A DNA stretch of 64,000 bases from Paragorgia papillata. Its lineage: Eukaryota > Cnidaria > Anthozoa > Scleralcyonacea > Coralliidae. The position numbers and the translations under genes are program-made. The notes under the pieces were generated by a model that was given only the letters and a program-made list of their open reading frames with translations, searched no databases and was not told where the DNA came from. Positions 58,101 through 64,000 of this stretch are shown here, piece after piece (positions within the stretch are counted from its first letter, which is position 1; each line of letters opens with the position of its first letter). The stretch is from assembly GCA_035771165.1 (NCBI GenBank), contig JAWNZC010000102.1, positions 1,778,501 through 1,842,500 of the forward strand, read 5' to 3'.

Positions 58101-59328
58101 ATGGTAGTTGTGGTGGTGGTGATGGTGGTAGTGATGATGGTTGTGGTGATGGTAGTTGTGGTGGTGATGATGGTGGTGGTGGTAGTGGTGATGGTGGTTG
58201 TGGTGGTGATGGTGGTGGTGATGATGGTTGTGGTGATGGTAGTTGAGGTCGTGGTGATGATGGTAGTGGTGATGGTAGTTTTGGTGGTGATGGTGGTGGT
58301 GATGATGGTTGTGGTGATGGTAGTTGTGGTGATGGTGGTAGTGATGATGGTTGTGGTGATGGTAGTTGTGGTGATGGTGGTAGTGATGATGGTTGTGGTG
58401 ATGGTAGTTGTGGTGGTGATGGTGGTGGTGGTAGTGGTGATGGTGGTAGTGATGATGACAATGGTAGTGGTGATGATGATAGTGATTGCATTGGTAATTT
58501 ATAGAATGTGCTTTTTAATGGAGGTTCTATTTCTAGTTTGTTCATATATTTATTTATATTATATCTTTTCAGCTGTCTTTAATGAGCCAGAGAATTATGC
58601 TGGAAAAATTATAGGCATGGCATCTGACAACCAGACATCAGAGCAATGTTGTGAAGTTCTGAATAAAGTTCTGGCACCACGTGTTTTCAAGGTAATATCT
58701 TGTAGGTCCCATATATCACATATAATTATGCTATTACTTTCTCACCCATTCTCCCTTTCTCTCTTTCTTCCTTCCTTCTGTTCTTTCTTCTTTTCTCCTT
58801 CCTTCCTTCTCTCTTTCGTTTTCTTTTTGTTCTTCTTTTCCTCCCTCCCTCCCTCCCTCCCTCCCTCCCTCCCTCCCTCCCTCCCTCCCTCCCTCCCTCC
58901 CTCCCTCCCTCCCTCCCTCCCTCCCTCCCTCCCTCCCTCCCTCCCTCATCCCTCCCTCCCTCCCTCCCTCCCTCCCTCCCTCCCTCCCTCCCTCCCTTGC
59001 TTCCTTCCATCTTCTCTTCTTTTCTCCCCTCCTTCCTTCCTTCCTTCCTTCCTTCCTTCCTTCCTTCCCTCCTTCCTTCCTTCCCTTTTTTCCTCTATTC
59101 ACATCGTACTGCAAATGGTCTCTCTTTTCCGTACAGGATTCAAAGCAAACTCTCGGAGACCTTGCAAAGCTTGGTTTCCCTGGTGCGGAGGAAATGGCTG
59201 CCATGTTCAAACTTTATCAAAAAGGAATAGAACGGGACATCGCACTCACGAAGAAGATGAATCCTAAGGTGAAAACTTTCGAAGAATTTGTCAAAAAACA
59301 CAAAGCAGATTTTGAAAGCTTTATGTAA
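55107..59328 (+). CDS. NmrA-like family protein (NMRAL1-like), copy 1
   Basis: Exons 55107-55476, 57119-57334, 58573-58691 and 59137-59328 join to 897 nt, 298 aa, the usual NMRAL1 length. The Rossmann dinucleotide-binding motif GATGAQGG (9-16) opens an atypical short-chain dehydrogenase fold; such proteins bind NADP(H) and act as cytosolic redox sensors, and lack the catalytic Tyr-x3-Lys of true dehydrogenases. [29 protein letters not shown] and the C-terminal [11 protein letters not shown]...[12 protein letters not shown] match the family. ATG 55107 is chosen because it directly precedes the beta-strand of the Rossmann fold. Intron 1 has ~1 kb absent from copy 2. Introns 2 and 3 hold large simple repeats. 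ORFs running from the repeats into exons 3-4 are spurious. Confidence 0.92.
56088..57070. other. Insertion in intron 1 of NmrA copy 1
   Basis: About 1 kb lies between TTTAGTTTACTCTA and CAACAACAGGTAAGTACTTT, which are only ~30 bp apart in copy 2 (61045-61095). It starts ACTGCAGCGGTGCAGGAAGC, resembling the 5S-SINE head, and near the end has GACTCGGCCACCACAGGTAA, similar to 20461. An 84-codon ORF (56676-56930) has no recognised motif. Confidence 0.6.
57338..58480. repeat. (TGG/TGA)n array, NmrA copy 1 intron 2
   Basis: About 1.1 kb of GGTGAT/GGTAGT/TGTGGT repeat, G-rich on the transcribed gene's sense strand, starting 4 bp after the donor of exon 2. Long Gly/Asp and Val/Met ORFs are artefacts. 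Confidence 0.95.
58745..59095. repeat. (CCTC)n/(CCTT)n polypyrimidine tract, NmrA copy 1 intron 3
   Basis: About 350 bp of pure pyrimidine-type tetranucleotide repeat ending ~40 bp before the exon 4 acceptor. Confidence 0.95.
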
Positions 59329-59339
59329 AACAAATTGTT

Positions 59340-59455
59340 TTATTACTGCATGATTTATAGTCTGATGAAGAACTTTTGCTTGAAACGTCAGTATTTCGTT
59401 GTCTAAAATCTCAGCAGTTCACTATCTTTAAGATTTTCTGTATATCATAACACAC
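59340..59455 (+). repeat. Single GAAACGTCAG-core unit
   Basis: One copy of the ~137-bp unit that is tandemly repeated after NmrA copy 2 (63340-63830). Confidence 0.85.
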
Positions 59456-59457
59456 TG

Positions 59458-59684
59458 TAGCCTGATACCCTGGCCCAATTTCAAAAGAAATATAGGCCAG
59501 GTAACCACTAATCTCATTCTCGCATCATCAGGGCTAAATCCAGAAGGCTAAATCCACTTATGACGATTGCAATTTCACTAATAGCCAATAAAAACGCGCA
59601 AAAATTCAACCAATAGGAAGGCAGAAGTCCTTAGTGCCAGGTTACCTGGCCCATATTCTTTGATTGGGCCAGGGTACCAGGCTA
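59458..59684 (+). mobile_element. MITE with ~60-bp TIRs, member 1 of an inverted pair
   Basis: TIR TAGCCTGATACCCTGGCCCA ... TGGGCCAGGGTACCAGGCTA, interior GGGCTAAATCCACTTATGAC. Its reverse complement follows at 59724-59932. Confidence 0.85.
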
Positions 59685-59723
59685 AACACACTGCAGACGG
59701 ACAGACCCGTGGACAGACGGACA

Positions 59724-59932
59724 TAGCCTGGTACCCTGGCCCAATCAAAGAATATGGGCCAGGTAACCACTAAAGACTTCTGCTTTCCTATTGGTTGAAA
59801 TTTCGCGCGTTTTTAGTGGCTATGAGTAAAACTGCAATCGTCATAAGTGGATTTAGCCCTGATGACGCGAGAATGAAATTAGTGGTTACCTGGCCCATAT
59901 TTCTTTTGAAATTGGGCCAGGGTACCAGGCTA
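59724..59932 (-). mobile_element. MITE, member 2 of the inverted pair
   Basis: Same element in opposite orientation, separated by ~39 bp containing ACAGACGG repeats, so the pair forms a ~475-bp palindrome between the two NmrA genes. Confidence 0.85.
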
Positions 59933-60113
59933 AGACGGACACAGACACATACAAACTGTATAGCCTCGAAAGTAAAACCGCATTACGTTCAAATTGCAGG
60001 CCCAGAAATATTTCTTCTCCTTATCCAAACAAAGGTGCGTTTCCTCGCATATTTTCTTTGCTTTGCAAGCTTTGCGCAGAGCTAAGATTTCAACTGTTTG
60101 TCTATTTTCTACA

Positions 60114-63100
60114 ATGTCTCGTTTAATCACGGTATTCGGTGCCACAGGAGCTCAAGGAGGCAGCGTAGCTCGAGCTTTGTTAGCACAAGGCAAGTTCAAA
60201 GTACGTGGAATCACTCGCTCAGTTGAAGGCAAGAAAGCAAAAGAACTATCCAGTCAGGGGATAGAAATGGTCGAAGCAAACCTCGATGATCCTGAGTCGT
60301 GCAAGAAAGCTTTGGCTGGTTCCTATGGCGTCTTTCTTGTTACTGATTACTGGAATACTATGAATGGTGAACGGGAAACGAATCAGGGAAAGGCGATCGT
60401 CGATGTTTGTGTTCAAATTGATGTCCAGCATTTGGTCTATAGTGGGTTAGAAAGTGCTGAAAAATTGTACGGATTTGTAGTCGGTGAGTACACTAGTTTT
60501 TACTTATTTATTTATTTACAAGTTTCGCCAATGACAATACACAAATGATAACTTATTACAAAGACAAAGGCAGGAAATGACCACAGAAACTAGTCTCCAA
60601 TAACGGGGTCCCATACTATATATATATATAGTGAATTATATTGGTAGTAATTATATTAGTATTGTGAAGTTCGTCGTGAAGTTCGAATTTAATAAGCTTT
60701 GAATTGAATTCCTTTGGTAAAATCACGGAGAAGGAGATTATTTGTTGTATAGAATATAATAATAGATACTTGGTTATCTACCTCGGCGCCTCGCAACGTA
60801 GGAACATTGCAACGTAAGTTCGGAATGTTCATTTCAATTATACGTATCGGATTTCAAAAGCAAGCTGAAACGGACTATAATGTAACCGATTAGCTATAAA
60901 CGTTTGTAACAAATTATGGCTAATTTGTTGCTATTTGTTTGTTCCAAAATAAACCCAGCGATTTTTAAAATACTCTAGCTAGAATTGAAAGAGGAATATA
61001 ATGTACTGGTAATCTGTATAATGACTGATAAGGTAGAATAAATAGTTTAGTTTACTCTAGTTTCCTCCTGTAGCAACACTGCATCAACAACAGGTAAGTA
61101 CTTTAATTTTGGGGTTTTTTTTTTTTTCCCAGATCACTTTGACTCCAAAGCTAAAGTTGAGGACTACATGGCAAGCAAGGCTGGTGCAATGAAATGGTCT
61201 AGTGTCATGTTGCCAATGTATTTTAATAACTTCCTGACTAATTCAAAGCCAATTAAACTTCCTGATGGGTCTTTCATATTGGGTCTTCCAATGGCAGATA
61301 AACCTATGTATGGCATGGATGTTGACGATATTGGAGGCATTGTTGAAAGTAATTATATTGATAATGATGGTAGTGGTGATGGTGGTGGTCGGTGGTGGTC
61401 ATGATGATGATGAGTGGTGGGTGATGGTGATGGTGGTTGTTGTGGTGATGTGATGCCAGATGATCATGGTTATATTAGGTGATTGCGATACTGATGGTGG
61501 TGATGATATCAGGTGTTGGTGATACTGATGGTGATGATAGTTGTGGTGATGATAGTTGTGGCGATGGTTGTGGTAATGGTGATCGTGGTGATGATGATGG
61601 TTGTGGTGATGGTGATGGTAGTTGTGGTGGTGGTAGTGATGGTGGTGGTGATGGTGATGATGGTTGTGGTGGTGATGATGATGGTGTTGGTGATGGTAGT
61701 GGTGATGGTGGTTGTGGTGCTGGTGCTGATGGTAGTAGTGATGATGGTAGTTGTGGTGGTGGTGATGGTGGTGGTGATGGTGGTGGTGATAATGGTTGTG
61801 GTGATGGTAATTGTGGTGGTGATGGTGGTTGTGGCGATGGTAGTAGTGATGATGGTTGTGGTGATGGTAGTTGTGGTGGTGATGGTAGTAGTGATGATGG
61901 TAGTTGTGGTGGTGGTGATGGTGGTAGTGATGATGGTTGTGGTGATGGTAGTTGTGGTGATGGTGATGGTGGTAGTGATGATGGTTGTGGTGGTGGTAGT
62001 TGTGGTGGTGATGGTAGTTGTGGTGGTGATGATGGTAGTGGTGATGGTGGTTGTGGCAAGTGTAGTAGTGATGATGGTTGTGGTGATGGTGGTAGTGGTG
62101 ATGATGATAGTGATTGCATTGGTAATTTATAGAATGTGCTTTTTAATGGAGGTTCTATTTCTAGTTTGTTCATATATTTATTTATATTATATCTTTTCAG
62201 CTGTCTTTAATGAGCCAGAAAATTATGCTGGAAAAATTATAGGCATTGCATCTGACAACCTGACAATAGAGCAATATTGTGAAGTTCTGAGTAAAGTTCT
62301 GGCACCACGTGTTTTCAAGGTAATATCTTGTAGGTCCCATATATCACATATAATTATGCTATTACTTTCTCACCCATTCTCCCTTTCTCTCTTTCTTCCT
62401 TCCTTCTGTTCTTTTTTCTTTTCTCCTTCCTTCCTTCTCTCTTTCGTTTTCTTTTTCTTTTTCTTTTCCTTCCTTCCTTCCTTCCTTCCTTCCTTCCTTC
62501 CTTCCTTCCTTCCTTCCTTCCTTCCTTCCTTCCTTCCTTCCTTCCTTCCTTCCTTCCTTCCTTCCTTCCTTCCTTCCTTCCTTCCTTCCTTCCTTCCTTC
62601 CTTCCTTCCTCCCTCCCTCCCTCCCTCCCTCCCTCCCTCCCTCCCTCCCTCCCTCCCTCCCTCCCTCCCTCCCTCCCTCCCTCCCTCCCTCCCTCCCTCC
62701 CTCCCTCCCTCCCTCCCTCCCTCCCTCCTTCCCTCCCTCCCTCCCTCCCTCCCTCCCTTCCTTGCTTCCTTGCTTCCTTCCTTCCTTGCTTCCTTCCTTC
62801 CATCTTCTCTTCTTTTCTCCCCTCCTTCCTTCCTTCCTTCCTTCCTTCCTTCCTTCCTTCCTTCCTTCCTTCCTTCCTTCCTTCCTTCCTTCCTTCCTTC
62901 CTTCCTTCCTTCCTTCCTTCCTTCCTTCCTTCCTTCCTTCCCTCCCTCCCTCCCTCCCCCCCTCCCTCCCTCCCTCCCTCCCTCCCTCCCTCCCTCCCTC
63001 CCTCCGTTCCTTCCTTCCTTCCATCTTCTCTTCTTTTCTCCCCTCCTTCCTTCCTTCCTTCCTTCCTTCCTTCCCCTTTTTTCCTCTATTCACATTGTAC

Positions 63101-63319
63101 AGCAAATGGTCTCTCTTTTCCGTACAGGATCCAAAGCAAACTCTCGAAGACTTTGCAAAGCTTGGTTTCCCTGGTGCGGAGGAAATGGCTGCCATGTTCA
63201 AACTTTTTCAAAAAGGAATAGAACGGGACATCGCACTCACGAAGAAGATGAATCCTAAGGTGAAAACATTCGAAGAATTTGTCAAAAAACACAAAGCAGA
63301 TTTTGAAAGCTTTATGTAA
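60114..63319 (+). CDS. NmrA-like family protein (NMRAL1-like), copy 2
   Basis: Exons 60114-60483, 61133-61348, 62201-62319 and 63128-63319, 298 aa, with the same phases (1, 1, 0) as copy 1. It differs by scattered substitutions: Gly/Asn to Ala/Lys in the first loop, MNG for [17 protein letters not shown] for [31 protein letters not shown] for GMASDNQTSEQCCEVLN, LEDF for LGDL. The GATGAQGG cofactor motif is intact. There is no frameshift or lost splice site, so both genes are likely functional. The 5' flank shares TTATCCAAACAAAGGTG and TTGCGCAGAGCTAAGATTTC with copy 1, so promoters were duplicated. It sits 0.8 kb downstream of copy 1 in the same orientation. Confidence 0.92.
61352..62110. repeat. 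(TGG/TGA)n array, NmrA copy 2 intron 2
   Basis: About 760 bp, shorter than the 1.1-kb counterpart in copy 1. Confidence 0.95.
62375..63090. repeat. (CCTT)n/(CCTC)n polypyrimidine tract, NmrA copy 2 intron 3
   Basis: About 715 bp in alternating CCTT and CCTC blocks, twice the length of the copy 1 tract. Confidence 0.95.
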
Positions 63320-63339
63320 AACAAATTGTTTTATTACTG

Positions 63340-63830
63340 CATGATTTACTCTGATGAAGAACTTTGGCTTGAAACGTCAGTATTTCGTTGTCTAAAATCT
63401 CAGCAGTTCACCATCTTTAAGATTTTCTATACATCGTAACACACTGCCTACACAGCACTCTACTTTTATATTACTCCATGATTTACTCTGAAGAACTTTG
63501 GCTTGAAACGTCAGTATTTCGTTCTCTAAAATCTCAACAGTTCACCATCTTTAAGATTTTCTATACATCGTAACACACTTCCTACACAACACTCTACTTT
63601 TATATTACTCCCTGCATGATTTACTCTGATGAAGGACTTTGGCTTGAAACGTCAGTATTTCGTTCTCTAAAAGCTCAGCAGTTCACCAGCTTTAAGATTT
63701 TCTATACATCATAACACACTGCCTACACAACACTCTACTTTTATATTACTCCATGATTTACTCTGACGAAGAACTTTGACTCAAAACGTCAGTATTATGT
63801 TTTCTAAAATCTCAACAGTTCACTCTACTT
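63340..63830 (+). repeat. ~137-bp tandem repeat, 3.5-4 copies
   Basis: The unit carries GATTTACTCTGATGAAGAAC, CTTGAAACGTCAGTATTTCG and AGCAGTTCACCATCTTTAAG. Starts recur near 63344, 63481, 63619 and 63757. One unit follows copy 1 (59340-59455). Confidence 0.9.
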
Positions 63831-63837
63831 CTATGAC

Positions 63838-64000
63838 TATTTATACAATACCCTGGTTGCTATGCGTGTTTTCATTGGTTGTTGCCCATGATCTATTATA
63901 GGACAGACACATGGTCACGTCAGATCACGTCAGCTGACTTGCTTTTTTCTTTCTCCATGCCCCAAAATCCGTCAAGAGTTAAATTTTTGTATTGTATAAA
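63838..64000. repeat. Repeat family B, copy 3, cut by window end
   Basis: TACCCTGGTTGCTATGCGTG, GGTCACGTCAGATCACGTCA, almost identical to 9478-9610. Confidence 0.85.

Noticed and set aside
57227..59267. Long Gly/Asp/Cys and Val/Met ORFs on + and Ser/Pro ORFs on -
   Set aside because: They read through (TGG/TGA)n and (CCTY)n intronic repeats; real exons 2-4 of the NmrA gene explain the coding parts.
61475..63258. ORFs up to 581 codons across the second NmrA gene, and a Gly/Arg/Lys/Glu minus-strand ORF
   Set aside because: Same simple-repeat artefact as in copy 1; the amino-acid composition follows the repeat.

Overview
This window is animal nuclear DNA. Its genes are split by short introns with GT..AG junctions, it is AT-rich, and it is full of microsatellites, foldback (inverted-repeat) elements and 5S-rRNA-derived SINEs. 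The gene families (SLC22 transporter, rhodopsin-like GPCR, SH2 adaptor, NmrA-like NADPH sensor, HMGXB3/KDZ-like protein) point to an early-branching metazoan. A cnidarian, perhaps an anthozoan, is my best guess, but this is inference and not proven by any marker. All gene models were assembled by eye from splice sites, reading phase and family motifs.

Layout. 1-5.6 kb: repeats only, mainly foldback elements and a 5S-SINE split by a TTAA-flanked foldback. 5.6-19 kb: a direct duplication (about 6.7 kb offset) of a nine-exon SLC22-type transporter. The downstream copy (12503-18852) is open throughout (516 aa); the upstream copy (5795-11108) carries three single-base indels relative to it and looks like a pseudogene. 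19-23 kb: a P-element-like non-autonomous transposon with a broken THAP domain, another 5S-SINE and several foldbacks. 23.3-27.1 kb: a four-exon gene for a 233-aa SH2 protein with a probable N-myristoylation signal and without the SH2 phosphotyrosine-binding arginine. No single ORF reveals it. 28.2-32.3 kb, or to 35.2 kb: a rhodopsin-like GPCR with two phase-compatible alternative last exons. 34.4-39 kb: microsatellites and dispersed repeats. 39.4-48.4 kb: a ten-exon, 1461-codon gene with three C2H2 fingers, a polyQ tract, a SWIM-like finger, Cys-rich modules and an HMGXB3/KDZ-transposase-like core. 49.2-53.3 kb: about 19 copies of a ~186-bp satellite enclosed by inverted repeats. 55.1-63.3 kb: two tandem, intact four-exon NmrA-like genes (298 aa each), whose introns 2 and 3 hold huge TGG/TGA and CCTT/CCTC tracts.

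The genes do not form a pathway. What unites the window is its repeat biology: two gene duplications, intronic repeats that differ in length between duplicates, nested mobile elements with in-window empty sites, and foldbacks whose interiors are built from reiterated 10-16-nt words.
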